Source: Bacillota bacterium (lineage in GTDB: Bacteria > Sysuimicrobiota > Sysuimicrobiia > Sysuimicrobiales > Segetimicrobiaceae). From it: a DNA stretch of 64,000 nt. The translations under genes and the position numbers were made by a program. Below, piece by piece: positions 48,385-57,077 of this stretch. The stretch covers positions 97,670 to 161,669 of the forward strand of contig JAJPJJ010000126.1 of the NCBI GenBank assembly GCA_021324295.1, read 5' to 3'. The notes under the pieces are model-generated. The model searched no databases, was not told the origin of the DNA, and saw nothing but the letters and a program-made list of their open reading frames with translations. Position 1 is the first letter of the stretch. Every line of letters begins with the position of its first letter.

Positions 48385-51300
48385 GTGCTGAGCCAGTTCT
48401 TCATTCATCGCCCGAACTTCGCGATCGCGATCTCGGTGCTGATCGTCCTGCTCGGCGCGCTGTCGTACGCCTCGCTGCCGCGGGAGCAGTACCCGAATAT
48501 CGCCCTCCCCACGGTCACCGTGTCCACGACGTACGTCGGCGCGAGCGCCGAGGTCGTCGCGCAGAACGTCGCCGTGCCGATCGAAGAGGCGATGAGCGGC
48601 GCCTCGAACATGCTCTACATGCAGTCGCGGAGCACGTCCGCGGGACAGTACGCGCTCACGGTCACGTTCGCGCTGGGCACGGACCCGGACATCGACGCGG
48701 TGCAGGTGCAGAACCGCGTGAGCGCCGCCGCCGGCAACCTCCCCGCCGCCGTGAACAACTTCGGCATCACGGTGCGCAAGGCGTCCCCCAACTTCTTGAT
48801 GGGCGTCGCGCTCTACTCTCCGCAGGACAGCTACGATCCCACGTTCCTCGCCAACTACGCGCTCATCCACGTCGTGGACCCCCTCCTGCGCGTGCCGGGG
48901 ATCGGCGACGATCTCGTGTTCCCCAACCGGAGCTACGCGATCCGGGCGTGGCTGCGCCCGGACGCGCTGGCGGCCCTCCACCTGACGGCGGGCGACGTCG
49001 CCAACGCCATCGGCGCGCAGAACCTGGTGGCCCCGACGGGGACCCTGGGCCAGCCTCCCGCGAGCCCGCACACGCCGTTCCAGTACACCGTCACCGCCCG
49101 GGGGCAGCTCACCGATCCCAGCCAGTTCAATCGGATCGTCGTCCGGACGCTCCCGGACGGGAGCGTGGTCCGGCTCCAGGATGTCGCGCGCACCGAGCTG
49201 GGGGCGCAGGACTACGGCACGTACGGCGTTCGCAACGGCCACCCCGCGGCCGTGATCGTCTTGCTCCAGGCCCCCGGGTCGAACGCGCTCCAGGCGTCGC
49301 GGGCCGTGCGGGCGACGATGGCGGGCTTGGCCCAATCCTTCCCGCCCGGCCTCACCTACGACATCGTGTTCGACACCACGCTCTTCATCAACGCCGCGCT
49401 GACGGAAGTGACGAGGACGTTGGGGATCGCGTTCCTGCTGGTCCTCCTGGTTGTGTTCGTCTTCCTGGGCAGCGCCCGGGCCACCCTCATCCCGTTGCTC
49501 GCGATTCCCGTGTCCCTCATCGGCACGTTCGCAGCCTTCCAGGCGCTCGGCTTCACGATCAACATCCTCACCATGTTCGCGATGGTCCTGGCGATCGGCC
49601 TCGTGGTGGACGACGCGATCGTCGTGGTCGAGGCGGTCGAACGCCACATCGAGGACGGCCTGAGCCCGGTGGCCGCCGCGGAGGCGGCGATGCGCCAGGT
49701 GCAGGGACCGGTCATCGCGATCGCGCTGGTCCTCGACGCGGTCTTCGTCCCCACCGCCTTCATCGGGGGCATCAGCGGTCAGCTCTACCGGCAGTTTGCG
49801 TTGACCCTCGCCGCCTCCGTGACCATCTCGGCCCTCGTCGCGCTCACCCTCACGCCGGCGCTGTGCGGTTTGCTGCTCGGGTCGCGCACCGGCCGGCGGG
49901 GCGTGCTCGCCCCGCTGCTCGGGGGGTTCGACACCGCGTTCAGGCGGACCACGGACGCCTACATCCGGGGCCTGGTGCGCTGCCTCCGGGCGCGCTGGCT
50001 CATGCTCGGCGGGCTCGCGGCGATCGCGCTGATCGCGTTTCAGCTCCTGAGAGTCATCCCGTCGACGTTCGTACCGCTCGAGGACCAGGGGTTCTTCGTG
50101 GCGGCGTTCCGGCTACCCGATGGGGCGTCGCAGGAACGTGCCCAGGCGGTGGAGGCCAAGGCCACCCGGTTCCTGCTTCGCCTCCCCGGCGTGGCGGGCG
50201 TCACCACGGTCGGAGGGTACGACATCCTCACCCAATCGATCAACTCGAACACGTTCGCCATGTTCGTCGTCTTACGGCCGTGGGACGAGCGGAGGTCGCA
50301 CGAGACGCAGCTCTTCGCGCTCCTGGGGCGTGCCAACCGCGAGTTCGCCGGCTACCCCGAGGCCCTCGGCTTCGCGTTTCCCCTGCCGGCGCTCCCGGGC
50401 GTGGGCGCCGTCAACGGGTTCCAACTCATGATCGAAGATCGGAACGGCACAGGACAGGCCGACGCGCTCGCGCGGGTCGTGCAGGAGGTGATGGGCGCGG
50501 CCAGCACGCATCGCGAGGTGGCCGGCCTCTCGACCGGGTTCAGCACATCGGTCCCCCAGTTCAACGTGGTCCTGAACCGGGACAAGGCCGGGACCCTCGG
50601 GGTGCCGGTGGACAGCATCTTCCAAAACCTGTCGGCCTACCTCGGCGGCCTGCCGGTCAACAACGTCACCCTCTTCGGCCGGGTGTACAAGGCGATGATC
50701 CAGGCCGAGCCCCAGTACCGGATGACCCCCGCCAGCATCGGCGGGATCTTCGTCCGGAGCAGCGGCGGCGCGATGGTGCCCCTGAGCACGCTGGCCTCGG
50801 TCGTCCCCGCCACGGGGCCGTCGCTCATCCCCCGCTACAACGGCTACTACGCGGCCGAGGTGGATGGGCAGGCCCCGTTCGGCGCCAGCTCGAGGACCGC
50901 CATCAGCGCGATGGAGCAGGTGGCCAAGGCCACGCTCCCGGCCGGGTACGGATATGAGTGGACCGGGCTCGCGCTGCAGGAGAAGGAGGCCGGCGCGGCG
51001 CAATCCCTGGTCTTCGCGCTCGCCCTCGCGCTGGTCTTTCTGCTGCTGGTCGCCCTCTACGAGAGCTGGACGATCCCCCTCAGCGTCGTCCTGGGGGTGC
51101 CGCTCGCGGCGTTCGGCTCGCTGCTGGCCGTCTTCCTGCGCGGGATGCTCCTCCGCGACGTCCTGAGCGACGTGTACGTGCAGATCGGCCTCGTGACGCT
51201 CGTCGGGCTCGCGGCCAAGAACGCGATCCTGATCGTGGAGTTCGCCAAGGCGCAGCACGAGCGCGAGGGGCTGCCGGTCGTGGACGCCGCCCTCGCCGGG

Positions 51301-51522
51301 GCGAGGCTGCGCTTCCGCCCGATTCTCATGACGTCGCTCGCGTTCATCTTCGGGACCCTCCCGCTCGCGTTCGCCGCGGGGGCGGGGGCCAACTCCCGGC
51401 ACTCCCTCGGCACGGGAGTGGTGGGCGGGATGACCGTCGCCACCGCGCTGGGCGTCTTCTTCATCCCCGTCCTCTACGTGAGCCTCGCCGGACGGCGGGG
51501 GGCGCGCGGGGACACGAGATAG
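48385..51522 (+). CDS. RND efflux permease (HAE1/AcrB-like)
   Basis: 1045 aa; MLSQFFIHRPNFAIAISVLIVLLGALSYASLPREQYPNIALPTVTVSTTYVGASAEVV; VLAIGLVVDDAIVVVEAVERH. Confidence 0.97.
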   Translation: MLSQFFIHRPNFAIAISVLIVLLGALSYASLPREQYPNIALPTVTVSTTYVGASAEVVAQNVAVPIEEAMSGASNMLYMQSRSTSAGQYALTVTFALGTDPDIDAVQVQNRVSAAAGNLPAAVNNFGITVRKASPNFLMGVALYSPQDSYDPTFLANYALIHVVDPLLRVPGIGDDLVFPNRSYAIRAWLRPDALAALHLTAGDVANAIGAQNLVAPTGTLGQPPASPHTPFQYTVTARGQLTDPSQFNRIVVRTLPDGSVVRLQDVARTELGAQDYGTYGVRNGHPAAVIVLLQAPGSNALQASRAVRATMAGLAQSFPPGLTYDIVFDTTLFINAALTEVTRTLGIAFLLVLLVVFVFLGSARATLIPLLAIPVSLIGTFAAFQALGFTINILTMFAMVLAIGLVVDDAIVVVEAVERHIEDGLSPVAAAEAAMRQVQGPVIAIALVLDAVFVPTAFIGGISGQLYRQFALTLAASVTISALVALTLTPALCGLLLGSRTGRRGVLAPLLGGFDTAFRRTTDAYIRGLVRCLRARWLMLGGLAAIALIAFQLLRVIPSTFVPLEDQGFFVAAFRLPDGASQERAQAVEAKATRFLLRLPGVAGVTTVGGYDILTQSINSNTFAMFVVLRPWDERRSHETQLFALLGRANREFAGYPEALGFAFPLPALPGVGAVNGFQLMIEDRNGTGQADALARVVQEVMGAASTHREVAGLSTGFSTSVPQFNVVLNRDKAGTLGVPVDSIFQNLSAYLGGLPVNNVTLFGRVYKAMIQAEPQYRMTPASIGGIFVRSSGGAMVPLSTLASVVPATGPSLIPRYNGYYAAEVDGQAPFGASSRTAISAMEQVAKATLPAGYGYEWTGLALQEKEAGAAQSLVFALALALVFLLLVALYESWTIPLSVVLGVPLAAFGSLLAVFLRGMLLRDVLSDVYVQIGLVTLVGLAAKNAILIVEFAKAQHEREGLPVVDAALAGARLRFRPILMTSLAFIFGTLPLAFAAGAGANSRHSLGTGVVGGMTVATALGVFFIPVLYVSLAGRRGARGDTR

Positions 51523-51579
51523 CGACCGCTCTGTGGAGGCCCAGCGCCCGTCGCGTGGTGCGTATCGCCTGAACTCGAG

Positions 51580-51830
51580 ATGCACCCGGAATCGATCCGG
51601 GTCGCACGCCGGCTCGCTCGGAACGCCGCAGAGCTGGCGGGCGCTTCGCGGGACGCCGCGCGGCGGGGGAGCAGCCTGTGCTGCTGGACCTCACCGGGGT
51701 TGCGTATCTGGATGCGAGCGGCACCCACGCGCTCGAGGGCTTCCAGGCGCGGCGCGCCGGCAGGCTCGTGATCGCGGGATCACGACGGACGGCCCATCGG
51801 GTGCTGGAGATCGTCCCGCCTTGCGCATCT
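51580..51830 (+). pseudogene. Collapsed paralogue of the neighbouring anti-sigma-kinase/STAS gene pair
   Basis: PESIRVARRLARNAAELAGAS (cf. PESIRAARRLVRAAAELAGAP at 52784 CDS), then in another frame PVLLDLTGVAYLDASGTHALEGFQARRAGRLVIAGSRRTAHRVLEIV (cf. the 53225 CDS). Confidence 0.85.
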
Positions 51831-51947
51831 CGACGTAGACGTGGAGGTTCGTCGGGGGCAGGATCCCGAGGCCCTGGACGGTCATCACGGCCACGATCGC
51901 CGGCGCCGGGGGGGTTGGCCAGCCCCGGGGTGCACCCGTTGATGTCG

Positions 51948-52210
51948 CTACAGCCGCCGGTACACCTGGCCGCGCGGACCGATGTCCCTCGGGTTCACCA
52001 CCTGCGCCGCGTCATCGATGGTGAAGACCAGCCGGTAGCCGCCGACTCAGGCCGCGCGGCGCCCGGGCAGGTTCGCGAGCGGCTTCGTGTGCGGCCATAC
52101 GGGTCCACGAAGATCTGGTCGATCCGTCTGGCAATTCGTTTCTGGTCATCGCGTGCGCGCCGCTTCACGTAGTGCGCCGCCTGCCTGCTCAGCTCGATGC
52201 GATACGTCAC
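51948..52210 (-). pseudogene. RelE/ParE-family toxin, frameshifted and with an in-frame TGA
   Basis: MTYRIELSRQAAHYVKRRARDDQKRIARRIDQIFVDPYG, then shifted frame TKPLANLPGRRAA*VGGYRLVFTIDDAAQVVNPRDIGPRGQVYRRL*. Confidence 0.85.
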
Positions 52211-52425
52211 AGGTCGAGGTCGCGCCGCAACTCATCCCAGGGCACAGTGTCGCCACGCCGGATCTCCTCCTCCCCTTGGAGGACAAGGTTGCGCTCTTCA
52301 TCGGTGAGCGTCTCGCTCTCCTGCTGGAGCCAGCGGGCATACTCCAACAGCTCGGCGGCCGCATCGTCGCTCAACGTGTCCACCAGCCTTCGCAGTTCTT
52401 CCTTTGTCGTCGTGTCATCCCCCTC
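52207..52425 (-). CDS. Putative antitoxin of the decayed RelE/ParE module (start uncertain)
   Basis: TTKEELRRLVDTLSDDAAAELLEYARWLQQESETLTDEERNLVLQGEEEIRRGDTVPWDELRRDLDL*; overlaps toxin start by 4 nt; no in-frame ATG near the GAGGGG. Confidence 0.6.
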   Translation of the reverse strand, partial: EGDDTTTKEELRRLVDTLSDDAAAELLEYARWLQQESETLTDEERNLVLQGEEEIRRGDTVPWDELRRDLDL

Positions 52426-52783
52426 GCCCGTACCGGTGCCGGCGCGCTGGAAGCGCTCGCAAGACAACTGTTCCCTGTGCGGTCTTAGCACGACGCAGGT
52501 TGCCGTGGACGGGGTCCTTGGACGCGTTACGCCCGCCTCTGTTCGAGGCTCGGCATGCCCCGTCCCCGAGCCGGCCTGCCAACCTCCCGATCGAGCGGAT
52601 CTCGGCCCGCGGCGATCCAGCATGCAGGTGGCCGCGTTCGCGCGTCCCATCCGCCGCGCGGGGCGCCGGCGACCTCAGGGGCGCGCTGAGCGCGTCTGAT
52701 CCTCACGCCACCCGTTTGAGGCGGCGCGGTGGGTAAAACGGCCGTGTGGAGCGGAGCATTGGGGAGCGGAGGCCGACGGCGCC

Positions 52784-53200
52784 GTGACCTGGTCGGTATC
52801 GCTGGAGCTGGAGATCGAGCCGGAATCGATCCGGGCCGCGCGGCGGCTCGTTCGGGCCGCGGCCGAGCTGGCGGGCGCTCCGGCGGACGAGGCGGGGGAG
52901 ATCGAGATAGCGGCGGGCGAGGGGCTCGCGCACGCCTACCGCCGCGCGTGCCACACCGGTGCCCGCCCCGTCCAGGTGCAGATGGAGTTCGACGGGGTCG
53001 ACTTCTCGATCACGATCCACGATCAGGACGTTGGCCCGGCCCCTCCCGCTCCGCCCGCCACGCCGCCGCCGAGGACCGATCCCCAGGGACTCGGCCTGTA
53101 CGTCATGAGCCGGATGATGGACGCGTTCGAGGTGCTGATGGACGCTCACGGACGCGGAGCCGCCGTGCGCATGGTGAAGCGCGTCCATGCGGCACCGTAA
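52784..53200 (+). CDS. ATP-binding anti-sigma regulatory factor (RsbW/SpoIIAB-like serine kinase)
   Basis: EPESIRAARRLVRAAAELAGAPADEAGEIEIAAGEGLAHAYRRACH...ITIHDQDVG...GLGLYVMSRMMDAFE. Confidence 0.88.
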   Translation: MTWSVSLELEIEPESIRAARRLVRAAAELAGAPADEAGEIEIAAGEGLAHAYRRACHTGARPVQVQMEFDGVDFSITIHDQDVGPAPPAPPATPPPRTDPQGLGLYVMSRMMDAFEVLMDAHGRGAAVRMVKRVHAAP

Positions 53201-53224
53201 GTGCCCCACAGGAGGAGCGAGACG

Positions 53225-53677
53225 ATGACGCGGAGCTGGTCCACCGCTCACGTTGCGCCGCCATCGCTGCACGTGGCCGAGGGTCTGCGCGCCGCGGGCG
53301 GCGGCGGATCGATGGTCCTGCAGGGTCCGGCATCGGGCCTGCCGCTCGACTGTGCCGTAGAGCGGTTGCCGGACGCCGCGCTGGTGCGCGTCCGCGGCGA
53401 GGTGGACCTCCTGACCGCTCCCATCCTCCGCAGATGCCTCGACGAGGCGGCGCGCCACGACGAGCCGGTGTTGCTCGATCTCACTGCGGTCGAGTATCTG
53501 GATGCCAGCGGCATCCACGTCCTCGAAGGCTTTCACGCGCGGCACACCGGGCGGTTCGTCATCGCCGGATCACGGCGGCCGGTCCACCGGGTCCTGGAGA
53601 TCGTCAAGCTCCACGAGGTGGTCCCCATGTTCCCGACGGTCGAGCTGGCGCTGGAGTACATCCGGGCCCACGGCTGA
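53225..53677 (+). CDS. STAS-domain anti-sigma factor antagonist
   Basis: GGAGGAGC before ATG; RVRGEVDLLTAPILRRCLDEAARHDEPVLLDLTAVEYLDASGIHVLEGFHAR. Confidence 0.92.
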   Translation: MTRSWSTAHVAPPSLHVAEGLRAAGGGGSMVLQGPASGLPLDCAVERLPDAALVRVRGEVDLLTAPILRRCLDEAARHDEPVLLDLTAVEYLDASGIHVLEGFHARHTGRFVIAGSRRPVHRVLEIVKLHEVVPMFPTVELALEYIRAHG

Positions 53678-53769
53678 CGGGGGATCGGCCGCTCGCGGCG
53701 CCGCCTGTCCTCCGCCCGCAGTCGGCACCTTGGCACCGTCCGGACCGAGCGCGCCGGCCGTCTGTGGAT

Positions 53770-53935
53770 GAGGGTTCCGGCCGGCTCGGCGGCCGCGGTG
53801 GGACGTTCTTGTCCGTCCGGAACGGGTTCGAGGGATCCCACCGCGTCTTGGCCTCGACGAGCCGGGCGTAGTTCTCCCGTAGGCGGCCCGGACGCGCTCG
53901 TCGCCCTCCTCCTCGGTGAGGAAGTTCATCTACGT
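53770..53935 (-). pseudogene. C-terminal (BBE) remnant of an FAD-linked oxidase
   Basis: NFLTEEEGDERVRAAYG then, in another frame, ENYARLVEAKTRWDPSNPFRTDKNVPP. Confidence 0.8.
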
Positions 53936-54075
53936 GCCTCCCGTCGAGAGGCGGCGGCGGCCGCTCCCGCCGCGCGGCGCGGGCCCATTGGCTGGAGGCG
54001 AGCAGGAGTCCAGACGGCGCTCGCGTCACGGCCCGCATCCTGACCGCGGTGGCCGCGACGGGAGCGTGCGACCCG

Positions 54076-54576
54076 CTACTCCTGTCCTCCCTTCCGGTGT
54101 TCTCGGCGAGACAGGAAGAGGGTGGCGCGGCGGTGCTCCCCGGTCTGCGGATGCGCATCGGCCAGTCTGCGCAGATCGGTGACGATCGAGCGGTCGAGGG
54201 CGGCCGCGTCGGGCCAGTCCACTTCCACCAGGTTGCCGGCCGGATCGCGGAGGTACATCTGCACGCAGCCACCGGGCAACTCGTATACGTGGTGGCGGAA
54301 CCTCGTGGCGTCGAAGATCCCGAGCGCCTTGGCCTTGAGGTAGACGGCGTGGAAGTCGTCGACGGTGAGCGCGAAGTGATGGTACGGCGGCGCCGGGACG
54401 TCGCGCTTGAAGAGGTGGAGCTGGAGGTCGCCGACCCGGAGCCACTGCACCGGGAAGCCGAAGTTCGGGGTCGGGATCGGCTCCATCCCAAACACCTCGG
54501 TGTAGAAGCGCACCGACTCCTCCATGTCACGCACGACGATGCTGACGTGGTTCAGGCCGGTCGCTCGCATGGCCAT
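54076..54576 (-). CDS. VOC family (glyoxalase/dioxygenase-fold) protein
   Basis: MRATGLNHVSIVVRDMEESVRFYTEVFGMEPI...ALTVDDFHAVYLKAKALGI...MYLRDPAGNLVEVDWPDA. Confidence 0.94.
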   Translation of the reverse strand: MAMRATGLNHVSIVVRDMEESVRFYTEVFGMEPIPTPNFGFPVQWLRVGDLQLHLFKRDVPAPPYHHFALTVDDFHAVYLKAKALGIFDATRFRHHVYELPGGCVQMYLRDPAGNLVEVDWPDAAALDRSIVTDLRRLADAHPQTGEHRRATLFLSRREHRKGGQE

Positions 54577-54869
54577 CCTCCTCCTGCACCCCGTGCTCGC
54601 CGGGCGGCACACCTCTCGAAGACCCCTGTCCCTGACCCGGCGGCGCGCTCGAGGCGCGTGAGACTAGCCCCCGGGGGCCGCGGCGTCTTCGGAAGACAGG
54701 AGCTTCATGCGCCGGACGAAATGGCCGGCATCACCCACGGGGAGCCTGCGGAGACGTCGAGCACGTGCAGGGCCCGTAGCCGAGGCGTCGCCTGCGCGAC
54801 GGAACCTCGCAGGCCCTGCTCCGCCGCGCGCCGCCGGGCCCCGATCCTCGCCGGCGCGGGCGCGAGGCA

Positions 54870-55235
54870 TCAGAAGCTCAGGACTCGGTCCGCTCCCATC
54901 GTGAGCCGGACGAGGTCGGCCGGGCTGATGAACTCCCACGTGAACCCCTCCAGGTGCTGGGCCGAGACCCCCCGGGCCTCCGCGCAGCCCTTTCAACCGT
55001 AGAAGCGGACGCGCTTCTGCGCGCAGCCGGCGAGCAGGTCCGCGAGCGCGGGCAGCCCCACGCCGCGGACCCCTCCGGCGATCTCCTTCTTCAGGAGATC
55101 GGCCGCGTCACCGGCGAGCGCGATGCCGCACTCCTGCTCAACGGCGGCCGCCCCGTTCACGGCGATGTGGAACGGGATGCTCGCCCGCGTGGGGTCCCGG
55201 GGTCCGGTGCTCGTGACGATCAGCAACGTGGCCAT
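54870..55235 (-). CDS. DsrE-like protein, candidate selenoprotein (in-frame TGA at 54993-54995)
   Basis: MATLLIVTSTGPRDPTRASIPFHIAVNGAAAVEQECGIALAGDAADLLKKEIAGGVRGVGLPALADLLAGCAQKRVRFYG-[TGA]-KGCAEARGVSAQHLEGFTWEFISPADLVRLTMGADRVLSF*; frame stays open for 40 codons after TGA. Confidence 0.7.
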
Positions 55236-55509
55236 GTCCATCCCCTCCGCTCCCTTGACGCAGGTCGTCTCCCCCCGTCGTTCGCCGTGCACCGCTCCCC
55301 CTCCCGCCGCATCACGTGGCGGCGCGGCGGCCGCGGGGCCTCCTTGCCCGACGAATCCCGGCGGGACCGCCGCCCGCGCCACGAAGGACGGCAGGCAGAG
55401 AGGCGGGCGCCCAGGGCCATCATCCTGAAGCCTCTTCAGGCTCCCGACGGCGCCCCGCACATGCCGGGCGCCCCGTGGGTGCGGCCGGGGCGGTCGAACG
55501 CACCCGCCG

Positions 55510-55665
55510 ACGCCGAACAGGAGGGACTCGTGCCGCTCTGCCCGGGCGCGCCGTTCGAGGTCGCCCCGAAGAGCGACAGGCGTGAGGACCTCCAGCGGAA
55601 GATACGCGCCTGCCTCGCCAACGGCGCGCAGATCGCGGCCCTCACCGATCCGGACGAGTGCCCGC
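55510..55665 (+). pseudogene. Uma2-family (DUF820) endonuclease remnant
   Basis: EQEGLVPLCPGAPFEVAPKSDRREDLQRKIRACLANGAQIAALTDPDE resembles the Uma2 core; no coherent N- or C-terminus. Confidence 0.6.
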
Positions 55666-55779
55666 CGATGGGGCCCGTTCGCCGGACGCGTCAGCGGATG
55701 AGGAGCCGCACGAGTTCTGTAGGCAGATCCAGCACACGTCGAGCGCTACGTCGTGCGCCCGGCGGTCCTCCCGTGCGAG

Positions 55780-56820
55780 TCACGCGGGCGGGAAGAAACT
55801 CGAATCGAGGTACTTGTTGGGATCGGCCAGGATCTTGCGCGGCGTGGCGTACCGGCTGCGAAGCGCCATGACTGTGCGAATCCCTTCAATGTCTAGAGCG
55901 CCCGTGGGGAAGAAGCCCCCTGCCGGGTTCACCATGATGCTGTAGGCCTGAGCGGCGAGCTCGGTGGGCATCGAGGCGTTCCGGGCCAGGAGCCGGATGG
56001 CTTCCTCGCGATTCCCCGGAGCGTAGAGCCAGCCGAGCGCGTTGCGATACGCTCGGATGAAGCCCACGAGCTCGTCCCGGTGGGCGGCCGCCCAGCTTCT
56101 CCGCGCCGCCCCCACGAGCCCCTGGTAACGGTGCAGGGTGTCGATGGCGCTCCCGAGGAGGGTCAGTCCCCGGGACCGGGCGAGGATCTCGAAGGGGGTG
56201 ACGAGGAGGGTGCCGGCATGCTCGCCCCTGAGCAGCGCCTCCCAGCGCTGCAGGACACCGCCGGCCGGGACGAGCGTGTAGTCGCCCCGCCCCAGCCCGT
56301 TCACCTCGAGCATCTTGCGCAGCACGAAGGCATACCCTGTCGTCGGCGCATCCACCGAGAGCGTCTTGCCCTTCAGATCCGCGTACGTCCGGACACCGGG
56401 TTGGACGATCAATCGCAGGAACCCGTTGTCGCCGCCCAGGAAGGCGAAGAGATCGGGCCGGCCCTCGACCGGGACCTCGCCCTGTCCTTCGTCGTAGGCA
56501 ATGAGATTGTCCATGGCGGTCATCGCGATGTCGAAGTCCCCTGCGATCAGATGCGTAAGCTGGTACACGGAGCTGGGGGTCGGGGTCAGCGCCACGGCCA
56601 GGTGTTGCGCGGCGAAGAACGCCTGCTCCTGCGCCACCCAGATCGGCCAGTTGAACCCCCCGGGGAAGACGATGACTTTGAGTGACGTGGTCCCGGGCGC
56701 CGCCCGCACCTCGGCCTGCCGGGGGGACACCGACCGCTCGGCGCCGGCGCCCAGGGCCATCGCCGCGGCGGTCGTGAGCAGCCGGCGTCGCGTGACACCC
56801 ACCTCCGGTCTCGGTCGCAC
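55780..56820 (-). CDS. ABC transporter substrate-binding protein (NMT1/THI5-like)
   Basis: N-terminal signal RRRLLTTAAAMALGA; LKVIVFPGGFNWPIWVAQEQAFFAAQHLAVALTPTPSS...DLKGKTLSVDAPTTGYAFVLRKML. Confidence 0.9.
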   Translation of the reverse strand: MRPRPEVGVTRRRLLTTAAAMALGAGAERSVSPRQAEVRAAPGTTSLKVIVFPGGFNWPIWVAQEQAFFAAQHLAVALTPTPSSVYQLTHLIAGDFDIAMTAMDNLIAYDEGQGEVPVEGRPDLFAFLGGDNGFLRLIVQPGVRTYADLKGKTLSVDAPTTGYAFVLRKMLEVNGLGRGDYTLVPAGGVLQRWEALLRGEHAGTLLVTPFEILARSRGLTLLGSAIDTLHRYQGLVGAARRSWAAAHRDELVGFIRAYRNALGWLYAPGNREEAIRLLARNASMPTELAAQAYSIMVNPAGGFFPTGALDIEGIRTVMALRSRYATPRKILADPNKYLDSSFFPPA

Positions 56821-57077
56821 GCGACGAGTCCCTCCCAGAGCTCGTCGTTGCCGCGCCGTGGCGCTTGGAGCAGACAGGACCCGCCTTCCGGGCGTGCTGC
56901 CAGGGTTTGGGTGACGAAGACGATGGTCGTCCCCCCGGCCGCGGGGTGCGCACGCCTTGCCCGCGCTCCGGGCGGCGCGCTGAATGCGCCTGCAGGAGCA
57001 CCTGGTTCTTCGTCGGCGGCGCAGCTCGAATGCGGTTCTTCAGGTCGCGCGCCCGGTCCTGCCGGCGCATGTGCCCG

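Noticed and set aside
52030-52110. In-frame TGA in the RelE/ParE remnant as a second selenocysteine site
   Set aside because: The gene also carries a frameshift and homologues would have an ordinary residue there, so pseudogenisation explains it better.
54664-54996. 110-aa minus-strand ORF starting MKGLRGGPGG
   Set aside because: Overlaps the DsrE-like gene's post-TGA segment in another frame and has low-complexity composition.
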